Assembly (NCBI GenBank): GCA_021234155.1
Contig: JAJEKV010000096.1
Coordinates: forward strand, 874,010-938,009
Source of the DNA: Isoetes taiwanensis
Lineage: Eukaryota > Streptophyta > Lycopodiopsida > Isoetales > Isoetaceae
Direction: 5' to 3'
DNA length: 64,000 nucleotides
Part shown: positions 10,964-26,537 of the stretch, in pieces
Numbering within the stretch: position 1 is the first letter of the stretch
How the letters are laid out: each line of letters begins with the position of its first letter
Translations under genes and position numbers: made by a program
The notes under the pieces: generated by a model
Databases searched by the model: none
Seen by the model: the letters and a program-made list of their open reading frames with translations, nothing else
Told to the model about the DNA's origin: nothing

Positions 10964-13900
10964 TTGACGTATAATAGCCCTTGTAAGACTTGGCAATCTG
11001 TTATTCTCAGAAACAATGATCTTATCGTTGGAGTCATTAACATCTATGCTTCTACTGACTCTAGAATCAGAGCTACCACCTGGCCTACTATAAACAATTG
11101 GCTATCAACTCAAACTTGTGAAACTTGGATCATGGCAGGTGACTTCAACAATACTCCTACCTGGGATATGAAAATTGGTAGGGATTTAAATATGTCTACT
11201 GAGGAAAGAACTCAATGGGACCTCTTGCTTGACAGGCATTTCTTACAGCATATTTCTTCCTCCACATCAGCCGATACTTGGTCAAATAAACAAGATGGGA
11301 ACAATAGGGTGTACTGTGCACTCGACAGATACTACATCAACAATATTCAAAATGAATGCTGGGATAACTGCTTTGTTCATAGTGATGAGTGCACCTCCAT
11401 CTCTGACCATCAGCCTCAATTCTTCATCACCAAGCATATGCTCACTATAAAGAGACATGGAAATACTCCCTTCAAGCTAAACTGCTCCCTTCTTGATTCT
11501 GACACCTTCTGTAATGAATTTACTGCCTTCTATAACTCTCTTCCTAGAGTTAGATCTACAAATTCTATGAGATCCTTCTATTCTAATCTTAAGGAGTCCA
11601 AGTCCTGGATTAAGCAATGGTCAAAACACCTCCATGACAGCAAGCTTGCAGAAAAAAGAGCTTATCTGCAAGAAATGAAAGAAGTTAGACTGAAACTTCA
11701 AGATGACCCCCTAAACATTGACCTTCATTGGCAAGAAGGGAACCTTGAAATGAGCATTAAGACCATGATTGAGGAATTGGAAGCCGAAGGCTCTTCAATC
11801 AGATGTAAGCTCAAGTATCTCTGGAAAATGGACCATGGGAACTCAAAATTTTTCTATAGGGTGGCCAGATCCAGACTTTTGAAAAGTCAACTTTCTTCTA
11901 TTAAGGATGAGAATGATAATATTTTGGATGACCAAAAAGAGATATCTAATTATTTCTGCTCCAAATATGCCAATATCTTCTCTCAACCTATTGACACCCC
12001 TATACAAACTGCTGAAGCCAATTCTTTCTCTGACATGATTAATAATAATGGACTTCACAGTGGCAATGTTATGTCTCATGCTCTAGAGGCCACCCCCTCT
12101 GTTGATGAAATCTTTTCAACTCTCAAAAGTTTGGCCAAAGGGAAAAGCCCTGGCCCTGATGGCTTACCACCCGAATTTTATATCAAATTCTGGGACATAA
12201 TTAAAAATGGTCTTATGTATATGATCAAAGGTTTCTGGAACTCGAATCACTTGCACCCTGCTCTTTCTGCTGGTCTCATTACCTTAATTCCAAAGGTTGA
12301 CAATCCTCAATCTTTTTCTGATTGGAGACCTATTTCTTTGACAAACTCTACCTTCAAGGTCTGTGCTAAAATTATTGCAAACAGGGTTAAGTCTCACCTT
12401 TAAGAGGTCATCACATTAGGATTTTTTTTTAGATTAAAAAAGGGCCTTCAAAACATGCCAACTAAGCCAAATGAAGATAAATGAACTACCAATCAGAAAT
12501 CAGAGCCTGACGGGTCCAGTCAGCAAAACTGTTATAACTAACTCACTGGATCACATTTTCTAGTATAACTATTGATATAAAAGTCTAAATGAGCTTTCGT
12601 TTAGTGCAATAGATAGATCTCGTTGAGATCTTTCCAACCTTAGGTGCTTTGCACATATTTTAACCACTTATGGTTGTCAAAACTCCAAAAAATATGGTTT
12701 TTACCATTTTTTACTATCCTACGGGGCTAAAAGATATGCAAACTACCCAAGATTGGAAAGATCTCAATGAGATCTATCTATTGCACCAAACAAGAGCTCG
12801 TTTGGACTTTTCTATCAACACTTATGCTAGAAAATGTGATCCCGTGAGTTAGTTATAACTGTTTTCTTGACTGGATTACCAGTTCTGTTTTCTGATTGGT
12901 AGTTCATATAGCTTAGTCATCAATTCTTAGAAGGCCCTTTTATGATCTCAAAAATTCCCTAATGGCTCCAACCAATCTGCTTTCCTCCCAAATAGATATA
13001 TTCTTGATAATTATATTGCTGCCATGGAGGGTATGCACTGGAACAAATTGACCAATCAGAACTGTATCTTGCTAAAGCTGGATTTTTCAAAGGCTTTTGA
13101 TACTGTTAGATGGGATTTTCTTGAATTCTCTCTTAAGAAGCTAGGATTTAGTGACAAGATCATTAAGCTTATTCTGGGGCTAAACTCCAGATCTCAATCT
13201 ACTGTGCGTGTAAATGGATCCCCTGGATATTTCTTCCCTCTGGCTTGAGGGCTGCCTCTGGGATCCACTTGAACAGAAATAAATGTATTATCATTGGTGA
13301 TTTTGATACTGATAGCATTGCAGGAATTAAATGCATGATTGCTACTGAGACAACACATCTTTTAGGTATGCCCTTATCCCTCAATCCTAGCCTCAAAGGT
13401 CTTTGGACTCCCATTGTCTTTGGCAACTGTCTTTCATTGGCAGGAAGAACCATAATTGCAAACTCAGTCATTGCAGCCTCTCACATTTACTTCTCCTCTG
13501 CACTTCTAGCTCCCAAATGCATTTATCAGCAGATTGAGAGAATAGTGAGGAATTTCATATGGGGCAAGCATCACATGGTTAACTGGACTTCAATTACCAG
13601 AAGAAAAATTCAAGGTGGTCTTGGCTGTAAGAATCTAATTCTACAAAGCTATGCTCTGGCAGGTAAATATATCTGGAAATCTTTGTTCATGAACAGCAAT
13701 CCAGCATCCATTTTCATCAATTACTGGCTTTCTTGTAGCCATCCTAAAAGGCATGCTTCTATCACTCATAATTTGCCTTCTTCTGCGTTCACAATTTTGC
13801 AACCTGCCTTGTATATTTCTCCTCTCATGAGAAACATGATTGTGGCTTGGAATAAGGTCCATTTGACTTTTGAGCATTCTAGCTTGGAGAAAAGTCACCT

Positions 13901-14870
13901 CAACACAAGCATTTTTTGGAATTCTAATCTTTCAAGAGATAGTTCTACTCCTCTAGCTATCAGACACCATAAGCTCTACAAGAAATGGAAAGATTACAAT
14001 GTTCTTAGTCTTGGTGATCTCTGAGATCAAACTAGATGGATTTCCTGGACTAATCTGAAGCACAAGATCAGAGGTAGTTCTTCTGACAAGATTCTTTTCA
14101 AATATATAATGCAAAAGGTCAGTACTGTCAATCTTATTGATAATCCCATTATTAATGATTGGACTCTTCTAGGGAAACCCAATTATAGTGTCTCAAAGGT
14201 CTACAAGTGCTTAAACAAGCCTCGTATGCCTTCGAAGGCAAAATTGTACTGGGGCTTCTCGGATGACACTGAAACTAGGCTTTTCAAAAACATTTGGCAT
14301 TCTTATCTGCCCCCAAAAATCTCATACTTTGCTTGGCTTATTGCTAACAAAAGTGTGCCAAACCTGGAAATGATCTCTAGGCATTCAAATCAAATTACTA
14401 ATCCTATAAACTCAAATTGCCCCCTTGGCTGTGGTTATGTGGAAACTCTTGAGCACATCTTTGGGTGTGTCAACCTTACTTCATTCTGGTTATAGTTTGA
14501 AAATACTTTCAACATTCAATGCCCTGCTACCTTGTTGGATTTTATGATGAATGATGATGCTTTTATAAACTCTCTATGTTTTATTGCTTTATGGAATGTA
14601 TGGAAGCATAGAAACAGATGTCATTATGGAGGCAAAAACATGTCTATATACTGGATAAAAACACAGGTTATGTATGACATTGAAATGGCTGCAACTAGTC
14701 AGATGCATTTAGATAAAGATTCTGTGGATAATAAATGGCACAATATTGGTAACTTCATAGGCTCTCATCATCTGTTTAAACTAAATTGTAATGCTACTCT
14801 TACTGACGTTGAATGTCTTTCTGCTAGATTACATCATGAGCCTTGGCAGAGATATTGGCACGTCTGTTGA
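10964..14870 (+). pseudogene. LINE B ORF2: endonuclease-RT with MITE insertion and lost catalytic core
   Basis: The first 479 codons (10964-12403) hold the later part of an endonuclease domain (VGVINIYAS, IMAGDFNNTP, ISDHQPQFF) and the RT fingers (KGKSPGPDGLPPEFY, LITLIPKV, DWRPISLTNSTFK). The frame breaks at the MITE and resumes at 12965 with NQSAFLPNR. It continues at 13024 with LLKLDFSKAFDTVRWDFLE (first catalytic Asp). At about 13247 an internal deletion joins this to RAASGIHLNRNKC, so the segment with the Asp-Asp motif is absent. The thumb and connection region follows (13245-14024). A zf-RVT domain is at 14109-14495 (YSVSKVYKCL, LPPKISYFAW, CPLGCG, ETLEHIFGC). The enzyme is inactive by deletion as well as insertion. 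Confidence 0.85.
12400..12950. mobile_element. Foldback MITE (long terminal inverted repeats) inside LINE B
   Basis: About 200 bases from 12438 (aaaagggcctt...) are repeated in inverted orientation ending near 12941. Landmarks in both arms are AGTTATAACTAACTCAC, GATCACATTTTCTAG and ATAGATAGATCTC. The arms are roughly 85-90 percent alike by eye and are separated by about 110 bases. It encodes nothing. The exact ends and target duplication are unclear because poly-T lies at the left edge. It splits the reverse transcriptase reading frame of LINE B, so it is younger than the LINE. Confidence 0.85.
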
Positions 14871-15659
14871 GCCAGCTGAATATAGACTTTTCCCAGGATA
14901 GAGATTAGTTCATGACATCCAGTACACAGATGATGACATATGGACAGGCCTAGTCAGGGGCATTACAGATATTGATATAATTGATATCCCAGATCACGAA
15001 ATTGATTGGGCTCTAGAATTCTGCAGAAGCACCTACCTAATGGTGCAATTGTGGTGGTTTTTGGAATGCAACAGCAGAAGTATGACAGACCAACAATTTG
15101 AGTACTATAGGGAATGCTACTACCATCACAGATGCTTGGCAGATGCATATGGCACCCTAATCATATTGATGCCTTCAACCAATTATGACAGGTTGATTCA
15201 AGAGCTAAATTGGGGAAATGGGAACACTCTAATTCTGCAACCAAACTTCCAGCCCAACCTCGACTACCTTAACTCATATCATTTCCAAGCAATTCCCTCT
15301 TCAATTCCCAACCTCTGAACTGTACTCCCATCACCTTACTCTTATGGCCTTACTCTTATGGCTCTGGATCTTCAACTAACTCATTACTGCAAGAGCATTA
15401 ACAGGATTTTGTCTTCAGAATGCTGCCTTACATCTACTTGAGAGATGTTCAATTTCCTTTTGGTTCGACTCAGTTGCAGCACTACAGGTTCTCAGCCTAT
15501 CACAAGGCTGATTGCTACCTCAAAATTACAAACTTTTCTGCTATGGATATAACACAACATTTATTTATGTTAATTTTGCTTGCATGTTTAATTTTGAGTA
15601 GCCAACTCTATGGCTCACTCACCTTATTGTACCTTTTTCTATAATTAATGAAAAAAACC

Positions 15660-16850
15660 CCATTCACTCAAAAATTTGTCCTTCTCAAGTCAAATCTTGG
15701 GCAGAAGATAGAAAGCACAAATGACTAGGTCATAAATCCTTGGCAAACACTCGTCATAAATGATGTGAATGCAAGGACTATCATAACTTGTTCAGCACCT
15801 TGTGCAACTCTAATGCGTTAAGAGTTCCTATTTCACAAATCATGGGTCCAACATGTTCAAAATCGTCTGTATTATATGGGTTTTAAAATAGTAAGAATTT
15901 TAGATTGATTGATGAGTAAGGTTTGTTGCAAATGTTTTTACGAAAATTTTGGTTGAAGCAACAAAATTAAAAAAGAAATAATTGTTTGCAATTGTTGGGA
16001 AAACCAAAAAAGGAAGATTGTTCGAGAAAAAAACACAAAAAAGATGATGAAAAAGAAAAAGCTTTACATGCAAAGTTTTCTCATAAGGTAAAACCATAGC
16101 TCTTTTTGGTTTTGTGTGATTGAATATCCTAAGAACCTTATTAACTGTACTTCCATTTCTGGAATTCCTTTTATTGCTACATACCCCTGTTTCATGAAGT
16201 CTTTATTGTCCATCCATCGTGTACGAATCATATGTCCCGTCGCCATCGTGATCTTTTTGTCAAATTGGGATACAAAATGTAAGCTGGCACACAAATTTCA
16301 TTGACTCCGAAATGTTCCTTGAGTTTCAGCTGCAAAGATCTGTGTCCACACCTCCTGTTGGGGATGCATCAGATTGCAGACCTGTTAGCCTCTAGTCAGA
16401 TGTTTGATGCTCCAAAATTTATTCTGGAATAATATGGGAACAACTGTGGTATGAAGAAAGTCTTTATCAAACTTTTGATCAGAAGCCAGTTGTGCAGGTT
16501 TCGGCCTTTGCTTTCTTCGCGTTTTTTGCCATGAAGAACAGTGACCTTCCTTGCCATGACTCCAGCATTTGGCATTGTTCTTTCATGTCTGTCTTATCCA
16601 TAAAATTTCCAGAACTTTTATGCCATTTTATTCTTCCCGTACAAAATTGTTGCATAGCGATAGCCACCTGTCACCACATCTGCCATAGACAAATCCGTCT
16701 CAAGATGTGGGATGGGTAGGGAAGAAGCTGCAGGACTCCACTGCTCCAACCGTATGAACCAACCATCTGCGCAAACACAATGAGCCTTTTCAGAAAAAAA
16801 TTTCGCCCTAGATAATGAGCCCTGCAATGAGAACGTTCCGCTCAGAGTTT
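15660..16850. other. Intergenic stretch without a recognised gene
   Basis: It is AT-rich. Minus-strand open stretches at 16064-16294, 16479-16667 and 16618-16827 have a protein-like composition and could be exons of an unrecognised captured gene fragment. I could not assign a family and see no start, stop or splice arrangement that joins them. Confidence 0.3.
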
Positions 16851-16852
16851 TT

Positions 16853-16977
16853 TCCCCTTTTTTTGGGTTGCCCCTAAGGGGGCAAGCCCTTGTTGAGGTG
16901 GGTTTGTGGCATATGCTAGGTATATGCCAATATATACCCAGAATATGCCAATGACTGCTAAAAACCCATCATAGGCT
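16853..16977 (+). repeat. B-family left terminal region with hairpin
   Basis: This is about 125 bases shared with 51055-51178 (inverted). It begins TCCCC, then a T run, then an imperfect hairpin GGGTTGCCCC / GGGGGCAAGCCC. The next part holds CATATGCTAGGTATATGCC. Confidence 0.65.
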
Positions 16978-17095
16978 GTAAATGCTCGGTTGCCCCTGTT
17001 GCTGGAGAGGAACTATGGAAACCGGGAAACCGATGCTCGCTCCTTGCTCGAGGCTGCAGCATTGATGGATGTTTACTTACAAATGGAATACGTGC

Positions 17096-21080
<3,985 letters not shown>

Positions 21081-21084
21081 CCAT

Positions 21085-21890
21085 GCTCGGTCTATTTTGA
21101 ATTTGTTATGCAATGTACTGGCATCTCTGTGTATTGCGGCACATTTTCATCCAGTTAGGATTTGAATCTATGTTGCCTGTCATTTGCAACTAACGGTGAA
21201 TAGATTTCTCTGTATGAAGAAGACCCATATGTGTATAAACATATAACTTTGTAGTTACCCTTTTTTTGTGGCAAGTTTACGTGCTTTTCATAGAAATATC
21301 CTCCCAAGTTTATGCTCCTTTGATATCTTGCTCTTTTAGAACTTCTTAGGAAAATGTAGCACATTAGTCTTTGGAGTAGCACTCACTGTTAATGATGATT
21401 GCAGTAATAATGTGCTAAATTTTGTCGATGGATTTATTCTAAACTGACTTATCTTCTCTCACTTGCAAAGGATACTTCCTCAGGTAAATGGATAAGATCA
21501 TTCTCTACCCATAAAATCATCGTTGCCATTGCAAAAATCCATGTTACTAACGTATATTTCTGTGTTTCAGCTTTGATACGACCATATAATTCTGCTTTGC
21601 TCATGAGCTGGAATATGATTAGTTAAAACGTCTAATGTCATGATTTTGAGACCAGATGGCATGATTGCACTCTTAACTTGCTTCAAAAGAATTTCTCATA
21701 GAGACAACTCTGTGGTTTTTATATTCATGGCTGCTACATTTTTACTTGCAGGTAAGGATGACTAAATTCAAATGTAAATGGCATGTTCTTCAAGTCTGTT
21801 AGAATTAAGACCAATTTCATATTGGCTCTCTTAGAGATTGATTTCATGCATGTGAAGACCCAATAAACTAGAGTTGTAATGCCTTCCTAG
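21085..21890. repeat. Direct repeat, copy 1 (about 0.8 kb)
   Basis: It matches 22120-22905 with about 85-90 percent identity by eye. Landmarks present in both copies are TTTGTTATGCAAT, CACATTTTCATCCAGTTAGG, AAGACCCATATGTGTATAAA and GATGGCATGATTGCACTC. No coding potential is seen. Confidence 0.8.
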
Positions 21891-22119
21891 GTTAGCAATT
21901 ACAAATCATGGATCCAAGCGATATAGATGGTGGTTGTAGAAAGGAAATCAACATGGCTAAGGCATCATAGCTCCCTCTACAGATTGTCTGAGGCTTCTAC
22001 GTAATTGTATGCGCTATTATTAGTGGTGAGGTGGCATTTTGGGGAATTGTGATTGGATGTATAGAAGCAATGGCTTTATTGCAATGAGGTGTCTTGGAGG
22101 CACTGACAATCTCTATATG

Positions 22120-22905
22120 TATGCCTGCTCTATTTCGAATTTGTTATGCAATCTACTGGCATCTTTGTGTATTGCAGCACATTTTCATCCAGTTAGGGTT
22201 TGAATCTATATTGCCTTTCATTTACAACTGATGGTGAATAGATTTCTCTGTATGCAGATACATTGACAGGATGAGGAAGACCCATATGTGTATAAACATA
22301 ACTTTGTAGTTACCTTTTTTGGTATGGCAAGTTTCTGTGCTTTTCAACGACAAGCTATATACTGGAAATATCCTCCAAGTTTATGCTCCTTTGGTATACT
22401 GCTCTTTTAGAATTTCTTAGGAAAATGTAACAAATTGGTCCTTGGAGTAGCAATCCCTGTTAATGATGATTGCAGTGATAATGTTGTGCTAAATTTTGCC
22501 GATGAATTTATTCCAAACTAACATATCTTCTCTCAGTTGCAAAAGATACTTAGATACTTGCTGTTCAATAGTCCTTTACCCATAAGTTCAATACTTCTTT
22601 GCTCATGAGCTGGAATATGATTAGTAAGAACTAATGGGATGATTTTGAGACTAGATGGCATGATTGCACTCTAGCTTGCTTGAAAGAATTTCTCATAGAG
22701 ACAAGTCCATGGTTTTTATATTCATGGCTGCTACATTCTTACTTGCGGTGAGGATGGCTAAATTTAAATGTAAATAGCATGTTCTTCCAAATTCTTAGAA
22801 TTAAGACCAATTTCATATTAACTCTCTTACAAATTCATATTTGCTCTCTTAGACATTGATTTCATGCATCTGAGGACCCAATGAATTAAAGTTGTAGGCA
22901 AGCGA
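22120..22905. repeat. Direct repeat, copy 2
   Basis: This is the second copy of the unit at 21085-21890. It has an extra stretch GATACATTGACAGGATGAG near 22257 that copy 1 lacks. The two copies are about 1.03 kb apart, so the duplication is not strictly head to tail. Confidence 0.8.
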
Positions 22906-23529
22906 TACACATGGAATGAGGATACACATGGAATGAGGGCTGGTTCAAAGAAGGACCATTATTCTAGGGTCCGCTAGCTCCCTTCAACAAAATCCTCTCT
23001 CTTTGATTACCCGACCCCTCTCTTGCTCCTACGCTTCTGTCTTGCAATCTTGAACATGATGCGGAAAAGGTTGATGAATGTATGTTCCTAGCCATAGTCA
23101 TTACATCTAAGGTGGCCCCAACACCTTATCTATTCAAGAAACTTTCATCTATCTATTCAAGAAACTTTAATGGCGAATTCTGGTGCTTTTGCTAGAGCCA
23201 CCACTTTCTTATAGATATATGCTTTCTATTCGAGAGGTGCCTGGTACATAACCTGTTGCAAGTTCAACCCACATAAATTACTACCAAAGGACTAACAACT
23301 TCATTGTCATTACAATGTTGTGCATCCTTTATTATACATAAATCCTCATCATATATTTATCCAAACATTAAAACTCCATGAAGACAACCTCTTCAAATTA
23401 CAGACACCCTCTAGGACCAACTATTCTAATGTCTACAAGGACCAATTCACTAAAACATCTTGACGACAATATCTTGAGGCCTACGAATGCAAAATTGCAT
23501 GCTTCCTTCTACTATCCACATTTGCTAAA

Positions 23530-23557
23530 GCCCGGCAACGCCGGGCACCATAACTAG
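23530..23557 (+). mobile_element. Helitron A1 3' terminus
   Basis: GCCCGGC-AAC-GCCGGGC forms a 7-bp hairpin. It is followed by ACCATAA and CTAG, with a T after it. That is the canonical Helitron 3' end (subterminal hairpin, CTRR, insertion A^T). It is close in sequence to the terminus of Helitron A2 at 41600-41627, so they belong to one family. The 5' end of A1 could not be located. Confidence 0.75.
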
Positions 23558-23979
23558 TATAATTTTATACAACAAATCCGAAGACAACATCAAAACATAG
23601 TAAGGGACCATTCAAATGCTGCCCCTATTGTGGATCAAGATTGATGGTCAGCTTGGACCCACTTATTTTATCTACTTCATCTGTGGTCTAAGTTCATAGA
23701 ACAAGTAGAGTTTGATCCACTATTGGCGAAATCCATCTTTTCAATAGAAAATGTATTAGTATTTGTAATAAGATCCACATGGTCTTTCATTAATGGCCCT
23801 CCCCTATACAAGGAAATCATGACTATAGATAACTAATCTATATTCTTATTACTTCACCTATCTACTTACGTGGACTGGCTATTATCATATGCTTTGTCAC
23901 GCTTGCTTTGCTACTATTGGGATGCAAATACGATGTGCGAGACTAACTTTATCATTATAAAGTCACTTCACCCTCGGCT

Positions 23980-24012
23980 CACGGAGGGCAACCCTCCGTG
24001 CGCAGCACCTTG
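23980..24012 (+). repeat. B1 right terminus: 9-bp hairpin and CTTG end
   Basis: CACGGAGGG-CAA-CCCTCCGTG is a perfect hairpin. It is followed by CGCAGCACCTTG and then T. The hairpin and the 12-base tail recur at 45932-45965 on the minus strand. Confidence 0.7.
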
Positions 24013-26500
24013 TTTTAAACAGCTATCCCCCCAAACACAGAATATGCCAAAGCATCTTGCCAATAAAAATTACATGAGTTAGATATATATTATATTTATA
24101 CGGTTTGGCATTTTGGGCACATTATAATAATGTCTTGTTTTCCTTGCCTTGTTTTGAAATATTAGTAAGTTTTTTTTATTTTGATTGCTTCGTCTTCATC
24201 AAGAGATTGTACTTGCTTGCTAGTATTTCACTCGGCTTTGCCTGTAGAGGTTGTACTTCTAGTACCAATTAGAAGCTCCTTTGAAGGTTCTAAACTGTAA
24301 ATGGTTTGTTTTCTACTTTCCATGGTTTTTTATAATAGTGTCGGTTGAAACTCTTTGCAAATGAAAGCCACACACTTCAAAACTACCCAATACTTTTACC
24401 TATATGGCCACGATACGACGGGCGGTTAAACCTAACTAACTGCTACATGTAATGATGAATGCATCTTCTGCGGGCGTACTGACATCTTACATTTAGGAGA
24501 CAATGGACATGACGGCTCAATTGTGCCCTCCATCATTACCATGTACAAATGTACAGTTCATTAGTAGGCCGATTGTTCTTTGTTGTTTGGATCCCATAGG
24601 CCATTGGTCAAAAGGTGGAACAAAAAATTCAATTCTATTCTATTCTTTGCAATGATTCAACTAGAAGAAATGATTTAAAATGCTTTTCGAGATACCATCT
24701 CAAGGCTATAGTATGCTTGTTGTGGGCACCTTGCAATTGAACTACCATGGGCAAAGCAATGTTGAACAACAAAACACCCGCGAGATGGTGAAAATGTCAT
24801 GTGTGTACATGTGTTAACCCATCATAGTGTCCAAATTTAAATGGAATTGATCATTTGGTGCATCTTGTTGGCGTTGGCTGTCCAATGATCCAACTATTAC
24901 CTCGCACATACTTGAAATGTTGCCGCCTAAAGGCTCGTGTGTAATATCTCTACACATGATTTACATGAAGTGTTAATGCATGACATGCATTAGAGTGTGT
25001 TTCCAATGCTGCTCAACATGATGCTTGAGAAATAGTTTGAGATCTTACTTGAGATCCTCAAGGCTATGGGATGCTTGTTGTGGATTGAGCTACCAAGATG
25101 TCCATAAATGGTTTCGAGCATTAAGGACACATATTAAAGTAGTGTATTGTATCTTCCTAAAGACATACTAATATTATGCTATCCAACACAGCTTCAAGAC
25201 GAGCGGGTTTAAATCCTTTTTGGGAAAACATGATAATCATTGGATTCCTTCAATGGTTCTTTTTGTGCGGCAGAGGATCGTCCTATTTCTATTTTCTATT
25301 TTGCAGCCTGAAAATCAGGTGCGTTTGACCGAATCATCTGGGTGCGTTTGACAGAATCATCTGGGTTCAGTTTTTGTTTTCGTAGTTCGCTTTGCATCAT
25401 TGATTTTCGCATCTGGGCAGGCTGTACAGTGCAATATTTTGATTGTTTTGCTTTGTCTATTTTGAATTAACCAAGTAAAAGTATCATACGATCTTACCAA
25501 TGCCATGCACAATGAAGTTACTAAATTTTCTGGCACAGGACCAATTTCAAAAGCTGCATGGTGGGCTGGTGATAATGATGTTTCAATATCCAAATCCACA
25601 GCTCATTATATCTTATGGGCGCAGAATCGCTAACCCATTCCATGGTCTTAATTCGTTTTACAATTTTTAAATGTAAACTTGCAGAAGGAAAATACAGATA
25701 CTGATTTGTTTATTTATTTGTTTCGATGGTTGCAGAAGCTGGTCCATTTGAAACATATGCAGATTTACCTTTCTATTACTAGCAAACCTTCAAGAATTAA
25801 TGGCATGTGAACTCAAGAACAAAAAAGAAGAAGTCATCCAAAATCTTATGGTGAGAATTGTGCAGTTCGTCAATTGTCTTGTTAATGCTAGTTGCTGATG
25901 TGAACCTCAAATTGCACCCAATGCCAAGTGCTAATTAAAACGATGCTTGGTATAAATTCCATCTACCTACCGCGTTACAAATTGCAAGCTGTCATGTCAA
26001 CGTTGTATAAATGCAGCCAGCATTTTTTTATGCGGCTGATTCCGTGCTTAGGAGAAGCCTATTCACATTCAAAATTAACCCAAATCACCCGAAACCCTTT
26101 TGCATGCCATGTGAATACGTCTCTCGTCTCTCGCTGACTTAGCCAGCTGAAATAAGCGATGGAAAAAACTCTGCATATGATCCCCACATAAATCGATGCT
26201 TGGTACAGATTCCATCTACCAGTAGATGTTTATCTTGATAAATAGACCACTAGAAGTAGATATTTATTTTCATTGAAACCACTAGAACCAGCAAATTTTT
26301 ATCTTGATAAGCAGGCCCAAACTCCTAAAACAAAAGGCCAAAAATCTAGACACTTGGAATTTAGCCCCACAAGTGGATGAATTCCAAAATTAGAGCTCCT
26401 AAGAAAGTAATAAATATTAATACAAGAGCTTTAAAGAGTCTTACACGAGTTTCTAAATAAGCTAAACTTACTTGTTTAAAGTCCCTGCTAACTATTTGAA
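24013..26500. other. No recognised gene; upstream region of the LRR gene
   Basis: AT-rich, stop-rich sequence with no domain seen. Small local duplications occur, for example GGTGCGTTTGAC(C/A)GAATCATCT twice near 25320-25350 and GATGCTTGGTA(T/C)A twice (25943 and 26194). The last few hundred bases must include the LRR gene promoter, but I see no certain element. Confidence 0.4.
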
Positions 26501-26537
26501 TCAACTGCTATCAAGCAAGCCAAGCTAGCAGCAGAAA

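Larger units (their letters stand above)
10930..15658 (+). mobile_element. LINE B, plant L1-type retrotransposon (5'-truncated, broken)
   Basis: The element enters in the middle of its endonuclease domain and ends at a short A tract (about 15649-15656) after a 3' region without genes. Motifs through endonuclease, RT and a zinc-binding RT domain show a plant L1-type LINE. It is clearly different in sequence from LINE A. It is interrupted by a foldback MITE at 12.4-12.95 kb. Confidence 0.8.
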
